DNA from: Pedobacter roseus
GTDB taxonomy: Bacteria > Bacteroidota > Bacteroidia > Sphingobacteriales > Sphingobacteriaceae
Length of the DNA stretch: 64,000 nucleotides
Direction of reading: 5' to 3'
NCBI RefSeq assembly: GCF_014395225.1
Contig: NZ_CP060723.1
Span: 4,712,001-4,776,000, forward strand
The position numbers were made by a program, and so were the translations under genes. The notes under the pieces were generated by a model. The model was not told where the DNA came from. It made no database searches and saw only the letters and a program-made list of their open reading frames with translations. Below, one piece after another: positions 44,338 through 53,404 of the stretch. The first letter of the stretch is position 1. Every line of letters begins with the position of its first letter.

Positions 44338-44346
44338 ATAATTTTA

Positions 44347-44441
44347 AATGAGAGAATGATGGAATGAGAGAATGATGGAATGAGAGAATGGGCGTTAAGC
44401 CTAAAACATTCTCTCATTCAAAACTCATTCATTCAATAATT
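44347..44441. repeat. GAATGA-type inverted repeat spacer
   Basis: Four repeats of GAGAGAATG(A/G)(T/G)GGAAT at 44349-44390 face CATTCTCTCATTCAAAACTCATTCATTC at 44405-44435. It is shared between the convergent metallophosphoesterase and response-regulator genes. Confidence 0.8.
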
Positions 44442-44445
44442 ATCT

Positions 44446-45135
44446 CTATCCTGCGTTAAAGCGATAACCTACTCCCCTAACGGTTTGTAACAACTGTGGA
44501 TTATCAGGATTCAATTCTATCTTTTTACGCAAGCGTACAATGTGCATATCAAGCGTACGGGTGTTTACATCAGAGTTGTAACCCCAAACTACCAGCATCA
44601 ATTCATCGCGATTGATTACTTTACCCGGATTGCGCAGAAAATAGAGCAGGATACGGTTTTCCAATATGGTTAACTCGATTTTCTTTCCGTCTCTAAACAA
44701 AGTGTGGATATTTGGATGATGTTCCATATTACCAAAGCGGTGAATCTCCGCCGAATCTTTATTGACGATAAACTTCACCTTACTTTCTAACATGGCCACC
44801 AAAACATCCATATTAAATGGCTTGGTGATATAATCAGATGCGCCAAAGTTATAGGCATCAATTTTATCTACATCCTGGGCCTTTGCCGTCATCATAATCA
44901 CCAGGTTTTCGAAACCCTGTTTACGTACATTCTCGCAAACTTCGGCACCTTGTTTACCCGGCATCATCCAGTCCAATAAAACAATATCGGGCTGATCGGC
45001 CAAAATCATTCTTTCTCCAGCTTCGCCATCATTTGCTTCAAGCACCGTATAACCCTCAGCTTTTAAACGATGGGCAACAAGAAAGCGAAGATTTTCATCA
45101 TCTTCTACGATTAATATTTTTACTTCTTTAGACAT
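44446..45135 (-). CDS. OmpR-family response regulator
   Basis: The 229-aa regulator has a receiver domain (acidic EDDEN pocket, phospho-acceptor Asp55 in VLLDWMMPG, TAKAQD, Lys in ITKPFNMD) and a C-terminal winged helix with RNRILLYFLRNPGKVINRDELM and the RTLDMHIVRLRKKIE recognition helix. It follows the histidine kinase of the same operon by 177 bp; that spacer holds a repeat hairpin. Targets are unknown. Confidence 0.95.
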   Translation of the reverse strand: MSKEVKILIVEDDENLRFLVAHRLKAEGYTVLEANDGEAGERMILADQPDIVLLDWMMPGKQGAEVCENVRKQGFENLVIMMTAKAQDVDKIDAYNFGASDYITKPFNMDVLVAMLESKVKFIVNKDSAEIHRFGNMEHHPNIHTLFRDGKKIELTILENRILLYFLRNPGKVINRDELMLVVWGYNSDVNTRTLDMHIVRLRKKIELNPDNPQLLQTVRGVGYRFNAG

Positions 45136-45154
45136 TTATGTGTTTTTTTACTGT

Positions 45155-45308
45155 TTTAATGTTGAAACGCTGCAATGTTTGAAGGTTCAACATTCCAACC
45201 TTTAACGTGTAACTTTTAAACTTCTTTATTCTTGTAAGGTTGAAAAGTTTAATGTTTTAAGGTTAAGTTCAACATTCCAACCTTTCAACGTTTAACATTT
45301 CAACTATT
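45155..45308. repeat. AAGGTT-type inverted repeat spacer between kinase and regulator genes
   Basis: Words AAGGTTGAAAAGTTTAATG and TTTAAGGTTAAG face AACATTCCAACCTTTCAACG and TTTAACATTTCAAC. Non-coding; lies inside the operon, so it may set the relative amounts of kinase and regulator. Confidence 0.7.
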
Positions 45309-45312
45309 AAAT

Positions 45313-46986
45313 TTAACTATTATATGGCAGCACAATTTTAAATTCTGTACCGCTACCTACTTTACTTTTTACCGTAATTTCTCCCTCCATAAAGTTAACC
45401 AGTTCTTTGCAGAATGCCAAACCCAGGCCAACACTGCCCATTTGGTTATATTCGTTCTGTATCCTGAAAAACTTCTTAAATATATTGTTTAATTCTGATG
45501 ATGCGATACCGATTCCTTTATCTGTAAAACGGAACACCAGCACTCCTTTAATCAGTTTTGCACTGATATGCAGTTTCTTTTGTTCGGGTTTCGAATATTT
45601 ATAAGCATTCTCGGCCAGATTATCGAACAAACTTCCTAATAACACCGGGTCGGTAATAAAGGTTTTAAAGCCGACTACCTCATAACTAATTTTAAAATCG
45701 GGATGTTTTAAGGTATGCGATTCGATAGTACTTTCTATAAAATCGACAATATTGACCTCTTCCTGGTTTAACTTAATGGCTTTATTTTCGATCTGCGTAA
45801 AAGCCAGCAGTTTATTCATTAAACCATTCAGCTTATCGGCCTCTTCATCCAATATTTTGCCGTATAGCTGTTGTTCTTTCTGACTAAGCGCCGATGCACT
45901 TTTAATATTATTTCCGGCGATTTTTATTACACTAACAGGTGTTTTAAACTCGTGCGTAAGGTTATTCACAAAATCGTACTGCAGCTTAAACATTTTACTA
46001 TTGATGTTCAGGTTACGGTAAATTAAAAAAGCCACCAATAACAGTACACCATACACCAGTAACAATACGAGTGCTATTGGCATAAAGTAGATGAAAATCT
46101 CCTTTTTGATATAAGATTTAGAAGAAATGAGGTAAAGCTTAAAATCAGAAAATGCACCTGGCAGTGCGATTTCGGTGGTAATATTTTCATCAGAAGTATC
46201 TATAGGATCGTAAGTTAGCGGCTCGATCCTGATGGTTTGGTACAATAAAGGCCTTGTGTTAACGATTTTTATCTGATGTGCATCCAGCTTAAAAACCATT
46301 ACATCCTGCGGATAAACCGGAGCAGGACTAAGCTTACGCCTGATCATATCTTTATAAATCCTTAAATCTGCACGTCGGGGAATATTAAGGTAGGTGATTT
46401 TATTTTCGTTCGAGTTAACGATAGAGAAATTGGTGAACAGTTCTTCTTGCGTGGGTACCGAAGCTGTATCGAGATCTTCGACAAAAGTGGCCAGTTTGAT
46501 GGCTATTGCATTAAAATCGCTCCCTACGTTAAAAGAGCGGGTATCATCTTCTGAATAAAGTTTTACAGAATCAGGTTTTATACCTTTACCAAACTGGTAA
46601 ATGGATTTTGGACCGATGCCCAGGTGGTTTGCATTAATCCCATCCTTAACCGGAACATTCTTCACCTCTGTATCGTAAAAGGTAACTTTTGAGATAAAAG
46701 GATATTTCAACATTACCGTATCTACAAACTTCGATGCGGTAGAGGAATCCAAAAAGCCATTATAATAAGAAATTTCGGGCATTTTGTTCTGAAAGAAATC
46801 ATTATAAGGCTTAATACTCTGCTCCAGTACATTTACCTTTTCGGAAACAAAATCATTCTCTATCGATTTTTTGCTATAGTTAAACGCAAGGAAAAGCGAC
46901 AGGATAAAAAGAATGGAAATGAGTATAATAAAAGTTACACCTAGTGAGAAGTTTTTACGGTAACTGCTTTTCTTATCTAAGGCCAT
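45313..46986 (-). CDS. Membrane sensor histidine kinase
   Basis: The 557-aa kinase has a first helix at residues 14-36, a large sensor region outside the membrane (about 260 aa), a second helix at 298-323, then HisKA with His345 in NNLTHEFKTP, and HATPase with NLAENAYKYSK, DKGIGI and GLGLAFCKE. Sensor domain has no clear match. Its start lies only one base from the stop of the S9-like gene, and the response regulator follows, so all three form an operon. The close coupling to a pseudo-peptidase suggests that protein takes part in sensing. Confidence 0.94.
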   Translation of the reverse strand: MALDKKSSYRKNFSLGVTFIILISILFILSLFLAFNYSKKSIENDFVSEKVNVLEQSIKPYNDFFQNKMPEISYYNGFLDSSTASKFVDTVMLKYPFISKVTFYDTEVKNVPVKDGINANHLGIGPKSIYQFGKGIKPDSVKLYSEDDTRSFNVGSDFNAIAIKLATFVEDLDTASVPTQEELFTNFSIVNSNENKITYLNIPRRADLRIYKDMIRRKLSPAPVYPQDVMVFKLDAHQIKIVNTRPLLYQTIRIEPLTYDPIDTSDENITTEIALPGAFSDFKLYLISSKSYIKKEIFIYFMPIALVLLLVYGVLLLVAFLIYRNLNINSKMFKLQYDFVNNLTHEFKTPVSVIKIAGNNIKSASALSQKEQQLYGKILDEEADKLNGLMNKLLAFTQIENKAIKLNQEEVNIVDFIESTIESHTLKHPDFKISYEVVGFKTFITDPVLLGSLFDNLAENAYKYSKPEQKKLHISAKLIKGVLVFRFTDKGIGIASSELNNIFKKFFRIQNEYNQMGSVGLGLAFCKELVNFMEGEITVKSKVGSGTEFKIVLPYNS

Positions 46987-46987
46987 C

Positions 46988-48871
46988 CTATTTCTTACCT
47001 AGATTTTCGTTTAAAAACTCCTCTAAAGCTTTATACAGGGCTGTTCTGCTTTGCTGGCGTACCACCGGATCGGGACCTTCCTCCTTTTCGATATAGGTAA
47101 CCTGAACATTGCGTTTTTTCAATTCTTTAATAAACTGCACGCCTTCTGCAACGTTAACACTGGGGTCTTTAGGGTTTTGAGCAATAAAAACAGGCGCCTT
47201 AAACCGGTCAGCATGGAATACAGGCGATGCAAAACGCATATAATCGGTTTCAGTTATGGGATTGCCTACAATTTCGTAATACATCTGTAATTTGGCCTTT
47301 AAAAATGGAGGAAAAGTTTTGAGGTAACTAAACAGGTTAATCACGCCCGAATTTGATCCGCCACATTTATAAAGATCAGGATTTTTATACAAACAATTTA
47401 ATGCGATATACCCGCCAAAACCGTTACCATAAATGGCAATTTTTTTAGGATTGGCAATTTTTTCTGCAATAAGCCATTTTACACCATCATTTACATCTTC
47501 CTGTATTTTATCGCTCCACTGTTTAAAACCTGCAGCATAAAATGATTTTCCATAACCGGTAGAGCCACGGTAATTTACCTGCAAAACGGCATAACCACGG
47601 TTGGCCAAAAATTGTACCTCTGCATTATAACCCCAACTGTTTCTTGATTTTGGCCCGTTATGCGGCAACACCACCACCGGTAAATTAACGGCCTTTTTAT
47701 TTTTAGGCAGGGTTAAATAACCATTAATAGTCAAACTATCACGGCTTTTAAAACTGACCGGTTTCATGGCATTCATATCTTCCGGTTTAATGGAAGGGCT
47801 CACATCAGTAAGTTTTTTAAGTCTTTTATCAACAGCCGTATATAAATAGTAAGAACCCGGATTTTTATCGGTAAAGGTCCTAATTACAAACACTTTATCC
47901 GTTTTATCCTTATCCATAATTACCCATTCGGTACCTGGCAAAAGTTTATCTATTATCGAGTAAGCCACTTTTGTACTGTCATCAAGGTAAAATTTCTCCC
48001 TTTTCCACGTTTCGCAGGTTGCGAAAAGCATTTTTTTCCGGAAACGCGAATAGGTTGCATCCACTACATTTAAGGTATCGTTTGCAAAAAGTACCTGCTT
48101 TTCTTTTCCGTTTTTTAAATCAAGCGCTACCAGTGCATTCTTATCGCGGTTAACACTAGAGATGGCATACAGTACGTTGGGCTGATCTTCAGAAAAGGCA
48201 ATCGGCTGTAAAGTAGTTTCAAAATTATTGGTGATTACGGGTGCAAAAGCCTGATTTTCGTTTTCGCGATACATTAAGGTTTCATTCACCCCATCGCTGG
48301 CAACGGCAATTTTCAGTACACCTTTGCTATCGGTCATCCACTTGGTAATATTACCCGGATTTTTAGCAGCAATTTCCATTTTCCCATCACGCACGTTTAA
48401 GCGGTATACATCAAAAACGGTCGAATCGCGCTTATTAGAAGCCACAATAATGTATTTATCATCAATCAGCTGATCTTCTATTACCCTCAGCCTGTTTTTT
48501 TCATTGGCACTCAACTGCACCTGTTTGCTTCCATCTTTATTGATGACGAAAATATCAGATCTGCGCTCTTTAGAGCCATCCTCTGTATAATAAATCAGTT
48601 CATTATTGCTTGTCCAGAAATGAAAACTAATGTTTTTCCCATTCAAATGCGTAAGCTGTACACTATTTCCTGTAGCAAGGTCTTCAACAAAAAGATCGAG
48701 TTTTTTATCCTGAAGTTTTAAGTAAGACAGGCTTTTGCCGTCGGGGGAAATGCGGTAATAGGCTTTATCCTGCGTTTTAAAAAAATCGTCCACAGGAATA
48801 GTATCATTGTTTGAACCCTTACAAGCCCAGATCAATACTACCATTAACATTAGAAAAATTCTCTTCAACAT
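46988..48871 (-). CDS. S9 (prolyl oligopeptidase)-like lipoprotein lacking the catalytic Ser and His
   Basis: The 627-aa protein has a lipobox (VVLIWACKG, Cys at 17), a beta-propeller-like N-terminal half (SPDGKSLSY; TSDKNG-like repeats) and an alpha/beta hydrolase C-terminal half that follows S9 peptidases closely: EVQFLANRGYAVLQVNYRGS. The nucleophile elbow reads GNGFGG (residues 482-487) where S9 enzymes have GxSxGG, so Gly484 replaces Ser. The end that should carry the His reads EEGPDP (598-602), while Asp569 is kept. It is most likely inactive. First gene of an operon with the histidine kinase, one base apart. Start ATG at 48871 precedes the lipobox directly. Confidence 0.9.
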   Translation of the reverse strand: MLKRIFLMLMVVLIWACKGSNNDTIPVDDFFKTQDKAYYRISPDGKSLSYLKLQDKKLDLFVEDLATGNSVQLTHLNGKNISFHFWTSNNELIYYTEDGSKERRSDIFVINKDGSKQVQLSANEKNRLRVIEDQLIDDKYIIVASNKRDSTVFDVYRLNVRDGKMEIAAKNPGNITKWMTDSKGVLKIAVASDGVNETLMYRENENQAFAPVITNNFETTLQPIAFSEDQPNVLYAISSVNRDKNALVALDLKNGKEKQVLFANDTLNVVDATYSRFRKKMLFATCETWKREKFYLDDSTKVAYSIIDKLLPGTEWVIMDKDKTDKVFVIRTFTDKNPGSYYLYTAVDKRLKKLTDVSPSIKPEDMNAMKPVSFKSRDSLTINGYLTLPKNKKAVNLPVVVLPHNGPKSRNSWGYNAEVQFLANRGYAVLQVNYRGSTGYGKSFYAAGFKQWSDKIQEDVNDGVKWLIAEKIANPKKIAIYGNGFGGYIALNCLYKNPDLYKCGGSNSGVINLFSYLKTFPPFLKAKLQMYYEIVGNPITETDYMRFASPVFHADRFKAPVFIAQNPKDPSVNVAEGVQFIKELKKRNVQVTYIEKEEGPDPVVRQQSRTALYKALEEFLNENLGKK

Positions 48872-49098
48872 AAATAAATCCTTCACCGGATGACAAAAAT
48901 AAGCAACATAACAACTTTAAGCGATTTACACCAACAATGTTACTTATGCAAATAATAATAAGTTGTGGTTCAATTTAGTATTTATAAAATTTACACAAAA
49001 TAAAATACAGGTAACATTTAAAATACGTTTTATACAACAGGGTGCTTTAGCTAAAGATGTATTAAAATGTTACATTTAAAACTTATAATTTAGGGTTT

Positions 49099-50922
49099 AT
49101 GAACCGCTTGCTTTTCATCATATTCTTATTGTTAACACTTGGGGCTGGTGCGCAGGTTTTCCGTCCCAATCAACAGGTTGCGCCTGATGAAAGCACTTTG
49201 GCCATTCAATATTACCAGGATGGAGATTATGAAAAGGCAGTTGTACTGTTAGAAAAACTTTATGCTATCCCTAACAATGATGCTTATTTCGACATTTATT
49301 TTAATACGCTGTTAAAATTAAAGCGTTATGATGTTGCCGAAAAAATGGTAAAACGTGAGGTTAAAAAAAATCCGCAAAGCGAACTTTACCCCATAGCCCT
49401 GGGCAAACTCTACCAGGAAAAAGGCGATGTACAGGCGGCCAATAAAATTTTTAATGAGGTAATTGCCAAATTGCCAAAAGAAGAATTTAGGATCAGAAAT
49501 CTGGCCAATAGCTTTTACCGTTTCGAAAATTATGATTATGCGGTTCAAACTTTTAAACAAGGGAGAAAACTACTGGGCAACGACCAGGCTTTTACTTTTG
49601 AACTGTTGAACATTTACCGTTTCAAAAAAGATAAGCCCATGCTCATGCAGGAATACCTGGATGCAATGGCTGCCATGCCACAACTCTTACCACAGGCCGA
49701 AGCCGTATTATCATCTATTTTTGAAGATAAAAATGACTATCAGACTTTTCAGGCCGCTATTTTAAAGAAAATACAGAAAGAGCCCGATGCCGAAATTTAC
49801 ATCCAGTTACTTACCTGGAATTACATCCAGCAACAGGAATTTGATATGGCCCTGCGCCAGTTAATTGCTTTTGATAAACGGACGAAGGCAGATGGAGGGA
49901 CACTATTTAACGCCATTTACACTTTTGTTGACAACGGCGCTTATGAAACAGCGATTAAAGCTTACGATTACTTATTGACCAAAGGAAAGGATAACCAATA
50001 TTACCTGCCATCGAAAATCGAAATGCTCAACACCAGGTATAACCTGCGCACCAGCGGAAAATATACGGTTGCAGATCTTGATCTGCTGGCGAAAGATTAT
50101 GAGGCCTTACTGGAAGAGAACGGCAAAAACAGAAATACCCTTTTCGCGATTAAAAAACTGGCCAACCTGCAGGCTTATTATTTAAACCAACCAGCCAAAG
50201 CAGAAAAAGAGCTGGAAGAAGCGATTAAAATGCCAGGCATTAATGAGATGGAACTTGGACAGCTGAAACTGGATTTAGGTGATATTTATATTTTAACCAA
50301 TCAGCCATGGGAAGCATTTTTGGTGTACGAACAGGTAAGCAAACAGTTCGAAGGGCAGCCTGTAGGTAACGAAGCCCGTTTCCGCAGCGCAAAACTTTCA
50401 TTTTATCAGGGCAATTTCGAATACAGCAATGGTCAATGTTTGGTATTAAAGGCGGCTACCTCTCAACTGATTGCCAATGATGCCTTAAACCTGAGTTTAT
50501 TAATCAGTGATAACATTCAGACGCCAGCTGACAGCAATGCCTTAAAAATGTATGCTGATGCAGAGATGCTCTTATTTAGAAATCTGCCCGAAAAAGCAGT
50601 AAAAAAAATGGATAGCATTGCAATTGCTTATCCTCAAAACAGTTTGGCGGATGCCATTATGATGAGTAAAGCACGGATTTTTATTAAAGCGAACGATTTT
50701 CAAAAAGCTGCCGATATCCTTAAAAAAGTAACGGAAGAATTTAAAGATGGGATCTGGACAGACGATGCGCTTTTTACATTGGGCGATCTTTATGAAAAGA
50801 AACTGAATGATATTGCACAAGCTAAAATTTACTTTCAAAAACTGATTACCGATTATCCTGGTAGCATGTTCAGCGCTGAGGCGAGAAAAAGATTCAGGAA
50901 TTTAAGGGGAGATGGGGTTTGA
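49099..50922 (+). CDS. Exported TPR protein
   Basis: The 607-aa protein has a Sec signal (LLFIIFLLLTLGAGAQ) and about ten tetratricopeptide-type helix pairs (ALGKLYQEKGDVQAANKIFNEV, FDMALRQLIAFDKRTK, QLKLDLGDIYILTNQPWEAFLVYEQ and ALFTLGDLYEKKLNDIAQAKIYFQKLI). TPR proteins act as protein-binding scaffolds; here probably in the periplasm. Partner unknown. Divergent from the S9-like gene with 227 bp between. Confidence 0.88.
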   Translation: MNRLLFIIFLLLTLGAGAQVFRPNQQVAPDESTLAIQYYQDGDYEKAVVLLEKLYAIPNNDAYFDIYFNTLLKLKRYDVAEKMVKREVKKNPQSELYPIALGKLYQEKGDVQAANKIFNEVIAKLPKEEFRIRNLANSFYRFENYDYAVQTFKQGRKLLGNDQAFTFELLNIYRFKKDKPMLMQEYLDAMAAMPQLLPQAEAVLSSIFEDKNDYQTFQAAILKKIQKEPDAEIYIQLLTWNYIQQQEFDMALRQLIAFDKRTKADGGTLFNAIYTFVDNGAYETAIKAYDYLLTKGKDNQYYLPSKIEMLNTRYNLRTSGKYTVADLDLLAKDYEALLEENGKNRNTLFAIKKLANLQAYYLNQPAKAEKELEEAIKMPGINEMELGQLKLDLGDIYILTNQPWEAFLVYEQVSKQFEGQPVGNEARFRSAKLSFYQGNFEYSNGQCLVLKAATSQLIANDALNLSLLISDNIQTPADSNALKMYADAEMLLFRNLPEKAVKKMDSIAIAYPQNSLADAIMMSKARIFIKANDFQKAADILKKVTEEFKDGIWTDDALFTLGDLYEKKLNDIAQAKIYFQKLITDYPGSMFSAEARKRFRNLRGDGV

Positions 50923-51010
50923 TTAGTTCAATGGTTCATTAGTCATTAGTTCATTCGTAATGGTTAATCGGTTAATTGTTGTAACTGGTTAATTGCCCCA
51001 CACACTCAGC
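50923..51010. repeat. GTTAAT/GTTCAT-type repeat spacer
   Basis: GTTCATTAGTCATTAGTTCATTC and GGTTAATCGGTTAATTGTTGTAACTGGTTAATTG-like words follow the TPR gene stop. Weak pairing; same type as the other short-repeat spacers. Confidence 0.5.
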
Positions 51011-51028
51011 TTCAAGTGCCAGACCAGA

Positions 51029-51685
51029 TTAAGTGTACTTTAAAAATTGATATGCGAATGAAAGTATCAGTGCAAGAATGCCGATAATCAAAATTCTTTC
51101 GCCATGCGCCCGGTCTGCCGGGGCGTAACCAAAAACCCGTTCTCCGTTAGGCAATGTTTTTTTATGGGTGCGTAGATAAGCCCCAATAATAATGGCTATT
51201 AATCCGCCCACAACAGCCAGGATATAACCCGCTATAATCAGCACCTTCGGACTTTCTTCAGGTTCAGCTAACGCTTCTAACCTTTTTTCTTTAAGTGTTT
51301 GGATCTGACCAACATTTATCTCTACACCACGTTCTTTTAATATCTTTTTGGCCAGTAAAAAATCTAAACTGCTCCACTCATCCTGTTTTTCAACAATTTC
51401 CTTCAGTTCTTCGTCACTAAAATCAAAAATATAGTAACCCGGATCGATATCTGTTAAATCTTTCTCTGCCAGTTGCAGCAGCAGAGTGTCCGCCCGTTCA
51501 AAATCAACAGGCTTCAGCTTTACTCTAAAGTCTTTATTGATTTCATTATTGGCAAACGAAACATCAAAGTTTTCAGAAACATCCTCCAATCCACACTCAA
51601 TCCCGTTTTCTCTAAATGTTTCGGCCAGCGCCATAGCCGCCACTTTATCATTAAATCTTTGGAAGGTTACAAAATCAGTGGTCAT
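51029..51685 (-). CDS. DUF2007-like N-terminus fused to two-helix membrane domain
   Basis: The 218-aa protein starts with TTDFVTFQRFNDKVAAMALAE, like a DUF2007 small ligand-binding domain. The middle is acidic. The end has two membrane helices (KVLIIAGYILAVVGGLIAIIIGA; GERILIIGILALILSFAYQFL) that enclose a conserved loop KKTLPNGERVFGYAPADRAHG. The same loop appears in the 94-aa protein at 52300-52584. Function unknown. Last in a three-gene run with the GNAT gene and that protein. Confidence 0.75.
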   Translation of the reverse strand: MTTDFVTFQRFNDKVAAMALAETFRENGIECGLEDVSENFDVSFANNEINKDFRVKLKPVDFERADTLLLQLAEKDLTDIDPGYYIFDFSDEELKEIVEKQDEWSSLDFLLAKKILKERGVEINVGQIQTLKEKRLEALAEPEESPKVLIIAGYILAVVGGLIAIIIGAYLRTHKKTLPNGERVFGYAPADRAHGERILIIGILALILSFAYQFLKYT

Positions 51686-51717
51686 GGTTATTTGAATAAA
51701 GCGTCAGGATGAAGATA

Positions 51718-52281
51718 CTAATTAAAATCATCCCAGTCCCAAACCACCACGTTCCATTCTACACCACTACCATCGGTATAAGTATGAATGATCTCGAAGC
51801 CGATGCGTTTATGTGCATTCATAGATCGTAAATTAATACCCGCAATTTCAGTGATGGCGAAGTTATATCTACCTTTAAAATAATTTTTATAGGCGTTGTA
51901 GCATTCATCAAATAAACCTTTGCCCCGATAATCGTACCCTACGCATACCTGCCCAACCACAATATAATGATAATCAGAAACAGATTTCCCATGGTATAAA
52001 ATATCATCGAAGCTTTCGTACATTTCAACAAGCCTCGGAATATCGTTTTTAGATTGCTCAGTCATTCCCAACACATAAGCTGCAACGGTATCTCCGTCCT
52101 TAGCAATAATATTAGGCTCATGTAGATGCATCTTTTCCAGATCATCGAGCGAATGCGAAACGGTAACAAAGCCTTGCGCTTTAATTTGTTCGGGTGTTAA
52201 ATCCTGTTTTAGGTTTTGCTTTTGAAGTTCAAGAATTCCTTCAAGTTCTTTTATGGTAGAAGATGTGGTAATGGTAATCAT
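51718..52281 (-). CDS. GNAT-family acetyltransferase
   Basis: The 187-aa protein shows the GNAT fold: YHYIVVGQVCVGYDYRGKGLFDECY with the acetyl-CoA loop (RGKG), and INLRSMNAHKRIGFEIIHTY near the end. Substrate unknown. Lies between two genes sharing a membrane domain (18 and 32 bp gaps), so the three may act together. Confidence 0.85.
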   Translation of the reverse strand: MITITTSSTIKELEGILELQKQNLKQDLTPEQIKAQGFVTVSHSLDDLEKMHLHEPNIIAKDGDTVAAYVLGMTEQSKNDIPRLVEMYESFDDILYHGKSVSDYHYIVVGQVCVGYDYRGKGLFDECYNAYKNYFKGRYNFAITEIAGINLRSMNAHKRIGFEIIHTYTDGSGVEWNVVVWDWDDFN

Positions 52282-52299
52282 TTCAATATTGCAGCTAAC

Positions 52300-52584
52300 T
52301 TATGCATCTAATGCAATAATAGCTAAGGTTAACAACAAAATGAAGCAAATTCCAGCTAAAATTAAAATTCTTGCGCCATGCTGCCGATCCATTAAGGAAT
52401 AAGAAAATACCTTTTCACCGGTATACAATGTCTTTTTTTTCTTCATGATATCCCAACCGATTACCAGACCTAAAACACCACCAAAAATTGCGGTAAGGTA
52501 ACCGGTATAAATGTAATTGCGTGTTGAGTTATCGATTTTTTGAGAGGCGTTATTTCGTATCATGCTAAATAAAGGGTACGGCAA
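52300..52584 (-). CDS. Small membrane protein, paralog of the 51029 C-terminus
   Basis: The 94-aa protein has two helices (YLTAIFGGVLGLVIGW; ILILAGICFILLLTLAIIAL) separated by KKKTLYTGEKVFSYSLMDRQHG. This matches the loop KKTLPNGERVFGYAPADRAHG of the 218-aa protein nearby: KKTL, GE, VF, Y, DR, HG and RILI are shared. Function unknown. Divergent from the DUF4286 gene. Confidence 0.8.
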   Translation of the reverse strand: MPYPLFSMIRNNASQKIDNSTRNYIYTGYLTAIFGGVLGLVIGWDIMKKKKTLYTGEKVFSYSLMDRQHGARILILAGICFILLLTLAIIALDA

Positions 52585-52656
52585 ATTTAATTGAATAATA
52601 GCACTTAAAAGAATAAAAACACTTATCTATGCATTTTTTGGCATTTATATATTATT

Positions 52657-52664
52657 TACCTTTG
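52657..52664 (+). promoter_or_regulatory. -7 box (TACCTTTG) of the DUF4286 gene, four bases before ATG
   Basis: TACCTTTG is followed by CAAT and the ATG at 52669; same arrangement as hemW. Likely leaderless. Confidence 0.6.
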
Positions 52665-52668
52665 CAAT

Positions 52669-52971
52669 ATGTTTTTATATAATGTTACGCTCATCCTCGA
52701 AGATGCAGCAGCCGAAGAATGGTTACAATGGATGCAGGATGTTCACATCCCAGAAGTGATGGCAACAGGCATGTTTGTTTCTAACCGCTTATTAAAGGTT
52801 GTAGATTCGCCAAACGAAGGCGTAACTTATTGCGCACAGTATGTTGCAGAAACACTCGAACAATACAATAAATACCAGGAAGAATTTGCACCAGCTTTAC
52901 AGGCAGAGTTAAACGAAAAGTATAAAAACCGTTTTGTAGCTTATAGAAGTTTGATGGAATTTGTTGGCTAA
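52669..52971 (+). CDS. DUF4286 protein
   Basis: The 100-aa product (MFLYNVTLILEDAAAEEWLQWMQDVHIPEVM...) matches DUF4286, a small ferredoxin-like-fold family in Bacteroidota with no known activity. Key stretches: EEWLQWMQDVHIPEVMATG, GVTYCAQYV and NRFVAYRSLMEF. Length is normal. Monocistronic, probably leaderless; its 3' spacer is a GAATGA-type repeat shared with the mazG gene. Confidence 0.92.
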   Translation: MFLYNVTLILEDAAAEEWLQWMQDVHIPEVMATGMFVSNRLLKVVDSPNEGVTYCAQYVAETLEQYNKYQEEFAPALQAELNEKYKNRFVAYRSLMEFVG

Positions 52972-52977
52972 GCCAAT

Positions 52978-53075
52978 AAATGATAGAGTGAGAAAATTTT
53001 GAATGATTGAATGCTAAAGATTAACTCTCATTCTCTCATTCAAAATTCTCTCATTTAAAATTCTATCATTCAAAA
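52978..53075. repeat. GAATGA-type inverted repeat spacer
   Basis: AATGATAGAGTGAG and GAATGATTGAATGC on the left face TCTCATTCTCTCATTCAAAA, TCTCTCATTTAAAA and TATCATTCAAAA on the right. Between convergent genes. Confidence 0.8.
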
Positions 53076-53077
53076 CT

Positions 53078-53404
53078 TCACTTTAACTTCTCGTTATTCT
53101 TATGTCTATATGCATCGCGGATGCTCTTTTTTTCCAGGTTCTTTTCCAAGGCTTCTGTTAGATTGATACCGGTTTGATTGGCCAGACAGATCAGCACAAA
53201 CATGACATCGGCCATTTCATCGGCAAGATTTACTTCTTCGTCGCTTTTTTTAAACGACTGTTCACCGTATTTTCGGGCCATAATTCGGGCAACTTCTCCA
53301 ACTTCTTCCATTAAAATGGCAGTATTGGTTAATTCATTAAAATAGCGGATCCCTGTAGTTTTAATCCAACGGTCTACCGTTTCCTGTGCTTCGTTAATGG
53401 TCAT
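53078..53404 (-). CDS. MazG-type nucleotide pyrophosphohydrolase
   Basis: The 108-aa protein has the all-alpha NTP-pyrophosphatase motifs MEEVGEVARI (ExxE) and LADEMADVMFVL (ExxD), which bind Mg. It should hydrolyse non-canonical or excess NTPs, a house-cleaning role. The start overlaps the GT39 stop by 11 bp (ATGACCATTAA), so translation is coupled to it. Confidence 0.92.
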   Translation of the reverse strand: MTINEAQETVDRWIKTTGIRYFNELTNTAILMEEVGEVARIMARKYGEQSFKKSDEEVNLADEMADVMFVLICLANQTGINLTEALEKNLEKKSIRDAYRHKNNEKLK

